A stretch of 64,000 nt of DNA from Dendrophyllia cribrosa (taxonomy: Eukaryota > Cnidaria > Anthozoa > Scleractinia > Dendrophylliidae), in assembly GCA_024195265.1 (NCBI GenBank), contig JAJLRJ010000009.1, positions 14,026,291 to 14,090,290 on the forward strand, given 5' to 3'. Position numbers and translations under genes: made by a program. This document shows positions 1 to 12,783 of the stretch, in pieces. The notes beneath the pieces are model-generated. The model searched no databases. It was not told where the DNA came from and saw nothing but the letters and a program-made list of their open reading frames with translations. Each line of letters starts with the position of its first letter. Position 1 is the first letter of the stretch.

Positions 1-511
1 GTTTTTCAACCAAGGGATCTGTACTTGTCAACAGATCTTCAACAGCCTGCACCATAACATCGAAGTTTCTTTTGAACGTGCTCCGGGAAATAGATGCTTT
101 ACAAGCGTGCGAAAGCACCGTGTTTCTAACTTCCTTTATTTCATGGATGGCTTTTTTTATCCTTCCCCAATGACACCCATAACGAATCCCGTTTAAAGCG
201 TGAGAGTGGAATAGAGCGAAGACCAACGTTGTAACATCCCATTCTTCTACGTCTCCATGCGACAAATGATCCATTATGGGTTGGTACTCACTGGAAAACG
301 CTGGATCATGCAGTCGTGAGTAACGTGATGGTGGTCTTTCTTCCGCTAGCAACTGTGAACCACTTGTTCTGTCATTTTGCCACGGCGTGGAAGGATAAAG
401 ATAATTCCATTCTTGTTTAAAAACTTCCCTCAGTGCTGCAGTGGAATGATCTACTACACCTTTCGCCAACCTAAAATATCTAAGCTCTGCGTTTCCGTAA
501 ACTGCAGACAT
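1..511 (-). CDS. DZIP3-type HEPN-domain protein, N-terminal part (runs off left edge)
   Basis: One open frame of 170 codons starts at the ATG at 509-511 and reaches the window edge without a stop. The N-terminus (MSAVYGNAELRYFRLAKG) leads into a helical domain with the pattern of the HEPN domain of animal DZIP3-like proteins: an aromatic QEW motif near residue 35, a WDVTTLVFAL helix near 91-100, and the HEPN signature R-N-x4-H at R129-N130...H135. In cnidarians this domain often heads NACHT/TPR or DZIP3-like proteins of presumed innate-immune function. HEPN domains in general include RNases and RNA- or nucleotide-binding modules, so RNase activity here is only inferred. The downstream domains lie outside the window. 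The gene is on the same strand as C2CD5 and 3.2 kb beyond its last visible exon, so it is either a separate gene or nested in a C2CD5 intron. The start has no competing upstream in-frame ATG that I noticed. Confidence 0.72.
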   Translation of the reverse strand, partial: MSAVYGNAELRYFRLAKGVVDHSTAALREVFKQEWNYLYPSTPWQNDRTSGSQLLAEERPPSRYSRLHDPAFSSEYQPIMDHLSHGDVEEWDVTTLVFALFHSHALNGIRYGCHWGRIKKAIHEIKEVRNTVLSHACKASISRSTFKRNFDVMVQAVEDLLTSTDPLVEK

Positions 512-1090
512 GTCCAAGGACGAGGAAAACTACTTGGCGATCGATGAACCCATATGCAAAGTGCAATTCGAAAGTAAATTATTGTAAAAAGCGTTTTGCT
601 GAGCAAAGGAAAAACAGAAGTCCAATCAGGGTTCCTGGAAAGAACTTGCATCTGCCGACAGCCGGGTAGTTTCTGTGAGTACCGGAGAACGAATGACGTA
701 AAACTCCAAAACTCGTAGAATTCCAAAACAACAAAACCTCACAAACTATAGAAACACAATGTGTTCCGGTATTCATAAAAGAACCCAATCGAGACAAGCA
801 AGTACGGGAATTTTCGGTTTCGATTTCCCAGTTTCGGTTTCAATTTACGATCGACAAAATAAACCGTATAATTATCACCTCTAATGTGTTCTTCCATTTC
901 CAAAAAAAAAACGTAACCTTATTCTGACATTTTTAGTCTAAAAGACACATTTTTCTCAGTTATATTCAAGGCGCTCACAACTAAAAATATATTCATCGCG
1001 GTATCTATACCTGATGAAAACTGGCACGATTTTGGATGTCGTTGAAAACTTGCCTACGCGCGTGAAACATTACCCACTGGCCCCTTTACG

Positions 1091-1168
1091 CTCTGATGAC
1101 TTCTAATCTTGGTTCATTACGTAATGAACCAAGGCAAAATTAGAAGGGTTGTATGGAGTCATCAGAGC
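1091..1168. repeat. Short hairpin repeat
   Basis: The outer arms ctctgatgac and gtcatcagag face each other, and an inner near-perfect palindrome (ttggttcattac / gtaatgaaccaa) sits at 1111-1134. The foldback shape fits a MITE or an old inverted insertion. No coding content. Confidence 0.5.
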
Positions 1169-1604
1169 ATAAAAGGGCCAATATTCACTAGGACGCTGAT
1201 TTTTGGCAAGCAGGCGTTTTTCATCATGCCCTCCGAATATCTAATCAAATCCCATAAATTCCCAAATTTAAGTTTTTGTGACGTCACACTTAAGTACTCT
1301 ATTAAAGAAACGTTGTCGGGAAAAAAACATAAACCATTTAAACGATATGACACGATGGAATTAATGCAGGGAACATGACAAGATTCAGAGGTTGATTTTC
1401 GGCATACTGTGTTATAATAATGTGTAATTTATTTGAGACGATGATTTTTTCCACTTCCCAGAAAATCTTTCAGTCGTATCGTTCATTCTTTATACTTCAC
1501 ACTCGACAACGTTTTTTCAATCAGGTGAATAACAGAGTTCTCGCTGCCGTCACCGTCGTGGTTGCTTAAGTTTCCTACTATGACCAAGTGACTCAAAACG
1601 AATT

Positions 1605-1720
1605 TATCGAGGTGAAGTAATATGCACTTATTGACTGAGTGGGAGGGCCGGACAGGAAAATATTTGGCTCGAGGTCATGGCGTCGTCCGGCCCGACCTAA
1701 CTCAGTCAATAAGTATTTAG
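1605..1720. repeat. MITE-like inverted repeat (ttattgactgag type)
   Basis: The ends read cttattgactgagtggg near 1627 and, inverted, ctcagtcaataag near 1701-1713. Inside are ggccggacag and the partly inverted cgtccggcccgacc. The layout is a foldback element with an asymmetric centre and no open frame of note. Confidence 0.55.
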
Positions 1721-2550
1721 TTATAATATGGCTAGAAAGTACAAGAATAGTCGTGCAGTGCGAGGTCGCTTGAACTCGAGCGGATCCGGACGGCATTTTC
1801 CGGACGGGCTCACGTCAACCCGCCCGCTCACGTCACGTTGCGATTCTATTTTCTGTAGGATTGCGTCAGCGGGGCCGTACGGTCATATTATAATAAGACC
1901 TAAGAACTAGGTAAGGGAAGAATTTCAAGAACACGGTCCACGCAATTTAACATTTTGACTACTCATTCTACTATGTTTAGGAAAATGGGGAGGTGGTGGT
2001 TGGGGAAGGGGGTGGTTGGGGGAGCTTGCTTGCAGAGAAGAGATAATTTAACAAGACCTTGATCATTTCACCAAATGGGAACATATAGAGCCTTGCGGTT
2101 ATACAAGAAGGTGATAGCTAAGATACCTTTCTACCTTGACTTTTTTGTTGTCCCATTGCAGATCACGTCACGTTCTCTAGAGAATTGTTCCTTTATCTTT
2201 CCGACAATTGTTTATTCATATCCATGTGAATGTGATAACATTTGTAAGATTTGTTACATCACATGATCTGACATGTGTAACAAGCCAAGGTGGAAAGGTC
2301 GGTTAAACTTTCAACTGTCAGCTGAGAAATGCCAGGTTTTTTACTAATAGCTGCGATCTGTGAAAATAGCTGAGAAATGGCCGAAATTAACTAACTGAGA
2401 TTCCAGCATTTACAACCAGGCACTCTACACGAGATGGTTGGGATGATGCGGGCGACAAGGTAGTCACGATAGTGAAACTTGGACTGGAATTTTAGTGTGA
2501 TTAGTGCCCGGGATTAGTGTAAGTAAGTGTAAGGATATATAGAGGATATT

Positions 2551-2631
2551 ACATGGCCGCGCGAAGATACGAAATTTCTCTTCGAGTTTTCAACACGAGA
2601 AGAGAAATTTCGTATCTTCAAGCGGCCATGT
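2551..2631. repeat. Near-perfect hairpin, MITE-like
   Basis: Two 40-bp arms are nearly exact inverted copies. The left starts acatggccgc and continues gaagatacgaaatttctc; the right mirrors it and ends gcggccatgt. A related motif (cacgtgtgaagata) follows at about 2733-2770, and caccaatgaaat / atttcattggtg occur in opposite orientation at 2655 and 2802. The whole 2.55-2.82 kb block may therefore be one larger element. Confidence 0.6.
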
Positions 2632-3744
2632 AATGTTCTGTTTATTATATAAACACCAATGAAATCAAGCCATTTCACTTTTATATTTTTTGTAGTCCTA
2701 AAGTAGAACAACGTAGCAACGGTGATCTTTTCACGTGTGAAGATAACATGTTATTCTCACGTGTGAAGATATGATGTTTACGCGCGAAAGCTCACCTGGT
2801 ATTTCATTGGTGTTTATATAATAAAAGGATTTATGACTTAGGTAGGAATGAGTTACGTTAGTAACTGTTGTGTAAATGTATGTAAGTAATTGTTGTATAA
2901 ACAATGAAAATTAATTTTAAAAAAATGGACTAGAATTTACCTTTAATTTGTTCAACAGCTGTTGATGAAGTTCATACTCCAGAAAAGGTAAGATCTGGAA
3001 AAGAACAAAACCTGAGTCACAAATGTATCTAATGTACCATTAATATACCACTTTGAAAAGGAGCGGTAGCCTGGGGCGAGGGACTGCACAGTGGACTGTT
3101 GGATCTTAAAGGCACCAAACCTTACTGTGTGTCGGCCAGTGTTTCTTGGCAAAGTCAATGAAACTGTCCTCAAGTTCGTGATGGAAGTGATTTCTTTACT
3201 TTTCTAAAATAATATGTTCCACTCGCCCCAGGCTGGCACTCTTTTTCGAAATGGTCTGTGTGCGGTCAAACTGTGAGCATGCGCAATGTCTCCAATCTCA
3301 GTCAGCAGGCTGCAAGAATTTCCCGCATAAACCATTGCAACAACCCGGTGTCATGATAAAAATTTCGAGAATGCCATAAATGCGTAAAAAATAGATAAGG
3401 TTTTTACTTTGAGAGGTCAAAGCTCATAACTTTTTCCTGAGTCTATGAGTTCACTAATCATTTTACGAATTACTAAAAACGTTTCAAGCTTCTTCATGTT
3501 GAGACTGGTCGGTGCTGTGTACATTTGTCGGATGTGTTTACTGTTTGAATGCGTGACAACCGGAAAAACCGGTTTCACATGGCTATGGTTTGACGCATGC
3601 GCAGATATTTGGCCGCGGTGGATATAAGCCCAAAGGCATTCACCCTCGTCCCCAGAACCTTCTCGTTCAAAATAGTGTTGCGGAGACAAGCCTGGACAAG
3701 ACAATATTCCAAGTTGTGTAATGTGAAGCGAAAAAGATACTTAC

Positions 3745-4819
3745 AGTGCTGACAATATCAGCATTCGCTTCCCCTTTCTCCTTCTTTTTGGTTCTGCACA
3801 CACTGGGAAAAAATGCACAATTTTTGTATTTTAGTTTTAAATAACAATGCGTGTAAGAACTATTGTTCCGCAGCATTTCGCTTTCTCCACATAAGATTTT
3901 TCAGGTGTTTCTTACTGAGAATACATCAACCTATGGGCAACATGTTTTTTAAATAAAATGTACTGGAACTTTATTTTAAAGTGATGTTTCTTATTTGTGC
4001 TACAAAATTTCATCCAATCGTAAAACTCCAAAACAATGGCCAAGAAAGGCTTCTAATTTTACATGTTTTCCACATAGAATTTTGGTTGCATTAAAACTCA
4101 GAATAGTTTTTCAAGTTCTATGGCTTGTGTGTTAAAAAACTTGCTAAAAACTGCAAGTAAGCGCTCGCCTATGAAATCAGAGGTGGTTGCTTGGAAAAGT
4201 GGCCGCTTGTTATAATGATTTTACTGGGGAAAATGGTTGCTTAGGAGAGGTGGTGGCACATGGACGTTGTATTTGTTACAGTATTATCAGTATTATACCA
4301 GAGGCACGGACAAGTAGAGCGTCCCCACAAATATGGCCTGGGTTGAAATCCCGTTTTTTATCCTTGCTCCTTATAGGTTATTATTTTAAAGCTTCTCTGG
4401 TTTTCCTCCCTTCTCAAAAGACAACACTCAAGAGTCCACTTATGTCCAGGATTGCAGATAATTAGATGCATGACAAATTTTGATATCCAACACGAAGTGT
4501 CCCATTAAGTCTAAGTGTTAACTATCTTTTTTGAAATGTAAGGTAAGCATTAGTGTTAGTGTTGTTTTTAGGTTAGGGTAAATGCACCTGTTTATCTTTA
4601 CTTAAAGAGCAGAGTTTAGGGGACACTTCGTGACGTTTGTTGTCTGAATTTTTGAAAAAAAGTGATGTTGAAGTTGAGTAGAAGAGCAAGAGGACACTTT
4701 GTGACGCTTATTAAATTTGCCATGCATCTAATTATCTGCAATCCTGGACATAACTCAAGAGTCAGCAGACAAGTCTATCTGTCTGTCTGTCTGTCTGCCT
4801 GCCTGCCTGCCTGCCTGCC

Positions 4820-4858
<39 letters not shown>

Positions 4859-7800
4859 TGTTTGAACTTTGTTCAAAAGTCAATCGATCCATTAGTGGTC
4901 TAAAACAGGCACGTGATTATGTACCTTTAGATATTCTAAGTACTATTTACAAATCTCTTATCCAGCCTGTGTTCGACTACTGCGACGTTGTTTGGGACAA
5001 TTTAGACCAAGGACTTGCCACTAGGATCCAGAAACTACAAAATCGTGCTGCACGTATAATAACCTTTCAAGGTTATGACGTTCGTTCAGCACAAATACGA
5101 AAACAACTAAACTGGGAAGAGCTTGCCTCAAGGCGTCAAAGGCACTTAAGTCTATTAATGTATGATACAGTGAATGGAAATGTACCTAGTTACTTAAGCG
5201 ATCTTTTCTCGAATGTCTGTGAGAACAACCCTTATAAGTCTACGCTAAGAAATACGGAATATAATGTTGTACTGGACTACGTTCCAAAAACAGAATATTA
5301 TAAAGGGTCTTTCTCATACAGAGGAGGAATGCTGTGGAATTCATTACCAAATGACATAAAAGCGTCCGAATCTAAAGCTATCTTTAAAAGAAAACTGGCT
5401 AGTAGGCAGGCAAACTGTTGACTACATTTTACTTATTTTATTATTTGTACATATTTTTAGTGTAGTTGTACAGTATTTACTTCTGTTTCTATACGGCTTT
5501 CATGTAAAGAAGTTATGTAACTTGTGAAATTACCGTATTCAAATAAAAGTGAATCAATCAATCTGTCTGTCTGTCTGTCTGCCTTGCCGTCTGTCTGTTG
5601 CAAAACTTTGGTTGACAAAGTTAATAATATATTGTTCGGTAGCGGAGAAAAACACATTTTAATGTATTAAGGTCCTCAGCAACTTTACGGAAACTAAATT
5701 CGATATAAAAACGGAGACATTCCAATAAAGCGGCGACTACAAAACAACAACAGCCACCCTCTCCAAGGCTTAAGCGAGTGCCGGTTGTTCAAAAGGTGGA
5801 TAGCGCTATCCACCGGATAAATCACTATCCAGCGGATAACACAATGGATTTTTTGAACAACCGGGCCTGATTGGCTGAAAGTTTGCGCGTAAATCACGCG
5901 TTTCGCAGAACGACCAAAGTTCGATGCTCAAATCGATAAACAAAGTTTACGTGTAACTCAAAACAACTAAAACTGACTTTAAAGTTCAGGTCCTTCTCAA
6001 CAATAATACTAATTTTTGTTTTACCGAGCCTGAAGAAGACAGCCTCTTCCAACAATGGGGGATTCAACAGGAGGATCAGTTGTGGCAAATATTACATCTG
6101 GAACTTTCTTTTGTCTGTTAACAAATCAAAGAGACAATAAGATAGTGTATGAATAACTCAATCTGTTCAGTAAGTCAAGCAATCAATCAATAAGACAATC
6201 AATCAATGGACAGCACATACCAAACTAGAATTAAACATGAGTAACACTTTAAGTTAATATGATGTCCACATACCTACAAACTTGACATTTTGTGAGTAAA
6301 ATAGGAAAAGGTAAATCTGCATCAGAGTATGGAATATGACAAACTGTGCATCCCGGGACAGGAGAACTGCTTGTGCATGTGATTTCATCAGCTACTGATG
6401 TACTGTGATATAAAAAGCAAAAGGAACAACAGTTACTGGAGTGGAGTCCCTCTAGCCTATTGAGTGAGCTGTGAAAAAAAGTCCGGCCAGAGAATTTTTG
6501 GTCCCCTTTTACAAAGTCCTTATATGAACTAACTGATAAGCAGCACTGTTATTCTTTTCTTTAAGTGTAATGATAATTATTTGAAGCTATGGCTACACCA
6601 AAGACTTTTCTAACACAGGGGAAATATTGCATTGCCTGCAACCCACCGAGAAAATCATGACTGTGTTGTTGCTCTCGCACTGCAGTTGATGCAACAGTTG
6701 AAAATTGGCAGAAAAAAAGTTGCTATACTTTCAATAACTTTAAGGCCTGGACACACGGTGAAACTTTTCTTGCAATGTTGCATGCAACAAGATTGCAATT
6801 TGTTGCGTGCAATGTCACAAAAGTAGAACTTGATTCTACTTCTGCAACTGTTGTGTGCAACATTGCAAGAAAATTAAAGTTGTACCATGTGTCCAGGCCT
6901 TTAATCTTTTTGCAACAAGGTGCAGGCTTGTTGCATTGCCTGAGCAACAGTGTCTACACATTTGAGTTTTGCCAATGTGCTTGCAACCCGACATTTTTGA
7001 AAATTTGTGCCAGGTGCAGGTGAGATTTGCAGCTTTACTGGTTTTTAACTCACCCATCCTGTTCTGGTATATCAACAGTAACTGGATCAGCAGGTTCTGT
7101 GCGACTTGGCGATCCTGGTGGGACCATGCTTTTTTCTAGAACAGGGGCTACACCCCAGGTAAGAAAACAAAGATTAACGCCATATTTTATTTACAGTAAC
7201 ACATTATTAATTAATTATTCTTAAGATTTATATGATGATAAGTCAAAAAAATTATAAAATCTTTACTTTCTCTTGTTTCATCAAGAATACCGTATCTGTC
7301 ATATTTGATATACATCACATACAAAGAATTATGCCTTGAGGAGCTCCAGTGACTTCTGTTGTAGCCAGTTGTAGATCAATACATGCTGCAGTTCCTGATG
7401 CTGATAACACAATAAGCTCATCACTGGAAAGAATAAACAATTGTAAAAGCAAGATGAGCACAGAAATGTCTTTCTTAGAGAGCAAAAACAAGCAAACAAA
7501 GCAGGGCATGGGGTGGATCCAGACTCCTTTGTTGGAAGGGGGGGGGGGGGGGGTGGTGAGGGGGGAGGGGGGAGAGGGGAGGGGGTGAATAAGGGGTCCT
7601 TAAGGCCTTGGATAAATAAGTTGGGGGGGGGGGCACGCCAGCCCCTCCCCCAGATCCACCATTGCAAAGTACATTGTATTTGAGGGAGCATGGATCACAA
7701 GGGAACCGGGACTTAACAAGACCAGAAATGCGAAGCAAAGGACTTTTAAAAATCTAGTCTCATGGTATTTATAGTTTGGGCTGTGGACAATGATGCAATC

Positions 7801-10800
7801 TTTATTAAAGAAGAAATAAGTTAGCAGCTTGTTTAAGATAAGGAAAGCCTACGGCAATATTATAGCATACAAAAATAATGCTTACCATATGCTTGTTATT
7901 TCATAATATCCTATAACTGCATGGCAGCCAAGAGCTCTAGCATGAGATCGAATTTCCATTCTGACTTCACTCCACCAAGCATCCCTCGTTTCTGGCTCAT
8001 CTGGTACAAAAGAGGAATAGATCAGTGTCAGGTTTAAACTCTTACTCTTGTGTAACCGTTTGTTCCTATGTCCTTTCATTGATGCTCAATCGTATGCTTT
8101 TAAACAGGGGCACCCAACAAATTGTTTCAGTGGAAAATCTGTTCTGAAGGCCAGTTTATAGTGATCTTAAAAATAAATTTCTAATTAATTAGACCAAATG
8201 TACAGTTTTCTTTTAAGTTATTAAAAATGTTGCATCGAAAAGTGTAAACCCTTTCGTTTTTGGAGGGATAAGAAAATAAGCCCGGTTTTGGGTACAAAAT
8301 AAGGTCTGCTAGAATTTTTGGAAAGGAGGAAGCAGCTAGCATACACTTGGGGGATAAGATGATTTCTCAAAAATAATTTTTGGTACTGAAATATTCAGCT
8401 AAAAGAACTGAAAACATCAAACTGTTTGTCGACAAAGTATATTATTTTGGCTTTTCACAGAGTTTCCTTTAAAGGCACTAAAATGCCATTCCAAGTTTTT
8501 CTTTTAAAGAGTGGAATCTGATTAAATTTTTACTAGATATTCTCTTTTATTTGACTTGTAACTTTCATTAATTTCCTTACTCACTCTCATTAATAAAATT
8601 ATATAATTAACTCTCATAAACTTTCTTTCTTGTTTGACTGTAATTTTAGAACCTGGATGATTGATTTTGTCCAGAAGTTTTACAGATCTTGCTGTTACAA
8701 CTCCTCCAATGTGTCTCAAGAATCCAGGTGGGAACTTAGTGATGGTAAAAAATGGAAACTCCTGAAAGACATGCAAGCAAATTAATAAATATTAGAGATA
8801 TTATTAATAATTATAACTAATAGTAAAGGTGATGTTGCACACGAGCCACACATGGCCCACTCACAGGGGTTTCAATAGAAGCCGGCTACCGGCAGTGTGC
8901 TGCCGCCTACTTTGCCTCTCACCGCAACACAAACAGAACTAAAAATGCAACAACTTCAATCCCTAGAAATATCAGAAAAGCATCAATTTCATGCTTAGAA
9001 TGCTGGAAATTGCATTTCTGAGTCTCTAGATTTCAAAATTTTCCAAGCAGGCATGCCCCCAGACCCTTCTAGTGGGACGGGGCCTTACGTCCCCTCATCT
9101 GTCACAGCTAGCCAACTATTATACATGTACCTTGGCCAGCTGCCTACTACAGTTATTGTTATTGAAACCCCTGCACTCAGCCGGAGCTTGACCTGGTTTC
9201 CATAGCATTTGCCAACCAACATTTTGTAGTCAGTACCCATTTATACACCTGGGTGGAGAGAGACAACGTGGAGCAAAGTTTCTTGTCCAAGGAAACAGCA
9301 TGAGGGCTGAGACCAGGCCTTGAACCACAGATGTTTGGATCTGAAGTCCAACGCGCTTAGAACCACTACCCCACCACAACACCACACAACAATTATCATT
9401 GAAATAATTGTTTGACTGTTAATCCTACCACTTAGACAACTTTCTGTTGGTCCTCTAAGTTTCTTAGACAGTCAAAGAGCCAGCATAGTTAATTTTACAT
9501 GTTGAATGCAGCAGTAACAACACTTTCCAGTCTGTGTGTGTCATTGGCTTTTGTCCTTTAGGCTTTAAATCTATGCAGTGAGCTATCGTAAGGAAGTCAC
9601 AAATATCCCAAAAAGCAAAACAAGAAATAGAACAGAACATTAAGCTAATTAAGGGAATGTGCAGTACACATTTTTACTGTAATTTCTTATTACACTTACC
9701 AAGTCATCAACTGTCTTCTGTTTCTGGGTGACTTGCCAAACTTTGGCTTTGGGAAAAGGTGTACCACCAGCACTGCCGCTACTGTTGTCAACCCCAGCAC
9801 TGCTAGCTAGTAAAGCCACCCGGTCTGAATACAACACAAGTTACCGTAAGAAACAAAACCACAACTCTGTAAAAATCCACAGAACAAACTGCTGAATGGG
9901 ACATAATTATGTTTTAAAACTTAATGTGCTGATCTGCCTGACAGGCTACTTGGCCTGAAAAAGACTTAAAATACCTCTGACTATTATACAATGGAATGCA
10001 AAACATTTCCTCACAGGGTTTAATAACATTCTAAACCCCATTTAATGTTAGTTTAAGAATAAGGATGTGGTTTCAGCAAGGAGGGTGTCTGGCCATCCTG
10101 TTTAAGAAAAAATTGATGTAATTTCAAGGAGCTTGTTGATCATACCTTTTTCCACCATTGGCAATTTCAATTTGATCTGAATGTACAAATGTACATATCA
10201 TTATATTTATAGTAAAAGTAGTCTCGTTTGCAGCCATTTTGGGTGTTGGCATACAATGCTACTTCCCACTAGAGGGCTGAGCATTGCATGATCTCTGTAG
10301 GAGACCAGATGAAGAGGTTTTTACCTTTGGGAGGAGATTCTGAGCCTGGATCAGAGTCAGATGATGAAACACGTCTTCGAGAACTAGGAGCCGTAACTTT
10401 ATATGGTGGAACTGGCAAGGTTTGAGAAACCTCTGGGAAGTTAAAACTGAGGAGAAAAAAAATATATAGACATTAGTTACCTGACTGTTAAGCTTGCATT
10501 AAATTCTTAACTTCAGGATCTCTCTCCAAATTCTTTTTAATGTAACATTGAACAAAAGAAAACTGTTTTCTATAAAGTAGAAACATTACATTATCCTTTT
10601 GTTATGATGGGTGGACAATTTTGGGTAAACCTTTTACAAATTAGTGGCCTCAAGAATGTAAGTATATTTAACAACTATTCACCGAAGTGGAGGTGGGCAC
10701 CTACACTGAGGTGAATAGTTGTTTAAACAGTGAGATAATATAACGAAAATGATGCTTTTTAACTCATTTATTCCTGTCAACGATTACAATTTTCGCGCGC

Positions 10801-12548
10801 AAATTGCTGGGAGGTGAATAGTACTTGCTATTCCGAGTTTCAGGCGCAATCAGAGTGCGCCAACAATGCTATCCACTGTTTCAAAAAACATTTTCAAAAT
10901 ACTAAAATCATTTATAATGCTCAACTTTTTGCCGAAAATGGATGCATTAATATGTAAACATAATTTTTCAAAAGCCATTAATAATAGAAACTAATTTTTA
11001 AAACCAGCTTGCTCGGTCCCTACTGAGGAATATTGGGAGTTCTTTTTTTGCAAGTTAATGGACCAAGCCTTCTCAAATCTATTGAATTAATAAATGATAG
11101 AAGTTTTGTTACCAATCTGCATACCTTAGATCCTCTATTAAGCCTCCTGGGGTATACATGTATAAATGTATTTCAAGTATGCTTGGGAAGGGGAGAGATA
11201 AACTAGAGAGACTTAATAAATTTTGTGCTTCAAAAAAGGGGAGCTTACTACCAGAAGGAAAGGATTTATTACAGAGGGGAGTTTAATTTTGGATAGTACT
11301 TACTGACAGTCTCAATTATTGTGCAATACACAGGGATTCTGACAGGGTGCGGGAAAAAATCTAAAATTGTGCGGGAGTTTTGGCGCAAATTGTGCGGGAA
11401 ATAACTTCGATTGTGCGGGAAATTGTGCGGGATTGCGCAATCCTGTGACCAACCAAATATTCAATCACCAGTGTTCTAGCCGGGCCAGAAAAATATGACA
11501 GGGAGGAAATTATGCATAAAATGAAAAATACAAATGGATGTTTTACTTTGGGGATTAAAATATACCCAGCAATCGCCAATTTGCGGCTGTTTTTTTTTCA
11601 CCAAAGTTTATTTGTCTCAACAAAATCACATTGCGTGACACGATGAACTCGATCGGGTAAAACCGAAATACCACCTCTATTAAAATAAAATTTTTCCGAT
11701 CTGAGCGAGTATCCTGATCAGAACTTAATAATTTTCTCCTATCAATCCGAAGTTCCAGCGCTTTAATAGTTTGTTTGTCGATTCGCAAACTTGATCAGTT
11801 CTTAGCGAAAATAATTCAGACAGAGTGACATTCATTTCGGCGCGACCAAGTACATTTCTTCGGTGTTTCTTCTTCGGTCCCCGACATATTAAAGAGGAAG
11901 CGAAAGCGCTCGCAAAAATATTGGCTGCTAAGAAAAACGACAACTAAAAAGCTACGCGAAAAATTCTGTAGGAAGTCGGAAAGAAGTAAAACTGAGACTA
12001 GTTCCCAGGACGGCGAAGAGAACGCCTTGTTGTTTTCTATATCGATCCGCTCGAGCTGTTTGAGGAAAGCGAAGGATTTCTCAATTGTTTGGAAGGAAAA
12101 TGGGCTGAAAATAGCCTAAAACGTTTCTCGAAATCTTGGTAATCAATAGAAATACCTGATTTAATTAAAATTTTAGGCAAATATTTCAGTATTGTGCGGG
12201 ATTGTGCGGATTTTTAGGAATTGTGCGGAATTGTGCGGGTTTGACCGAATTGTGCGGTCCCGCACCCGCGCACCCTGTCAGAATCCCTGAATACATGTTG
12301 TGTATAAAATTATTTCAAGCTCACCCTGTCTCAGAGACATGGCTTCCAGGACCTACTTCCCCAGAGGACGTTAGTGTGTGAATGGGTGTAGATGGACGAG
12401 AGGTACCAGCTGTTGTAAGTACTGGTAGTACACTAGCCAGAGTGACAGCAGTTCCTATCCCTCTTACTACAATGCCATATTCACCCTCCAAGTCAAAGCA
12501 CTGCCGATAGCTATAATTATAGTCATTGAATAAGCAATAGTATAAAGG

Positions 12549-12590
<42 letters not shown>

Positions 12591-12752
12591 AAGTTGAAGA
12601 TTCACCGGCGAATCCAATAAAGTGCTCTACAGTGTAGGAGCAGAATAATCCAAGAAGGAAAATCACTCAACTTTGAGTGGGTGGCAACACCTACGAAACA
12701 AGTTTGTATTAAACTTATGGTCATCAAAGTTGAGTGATTTTCCTTCTTGGAT

Positions 12753-12783
<31 letters not shown>

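Larger units (their letters stand above)
512..3744. other. Repeat-bearing noncoding stretch between the HEPN gene and the last visible C2CD5 exon
   Basis: I find no convincing exon here on either strand. The stretch holds at least three hairpin-type repeats, listed separately. It also has a weaker inverted pair that reads gcctggggcgag near 3068-3079 and recurs in reverse near 3221-3234. Candidate exons for the missing C2CD5 C-terminal half were sought on the minus strand and not found. Confidence 0.5.

Noticed and set aside
3417..3704. 95-codon minus-strand frame near C2CD5 exon 18
   Set aside because: No family similarity. Residues do not continue the C2CD5 sequence, and the exon ends at 3745 with a good donor.
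7329..7738. Proline-rich minus-strand frames
   Set aside because: They arise from the G-rich low-complexity tract and from read-through of C2CD5 exon 14. The exon itself is part of C2CD5.
9330..9385. Possible tRNA gene
   Set aside because: A- and B-box-like sequences are present, but no cloverleaf closes and they continue into a SINE body.
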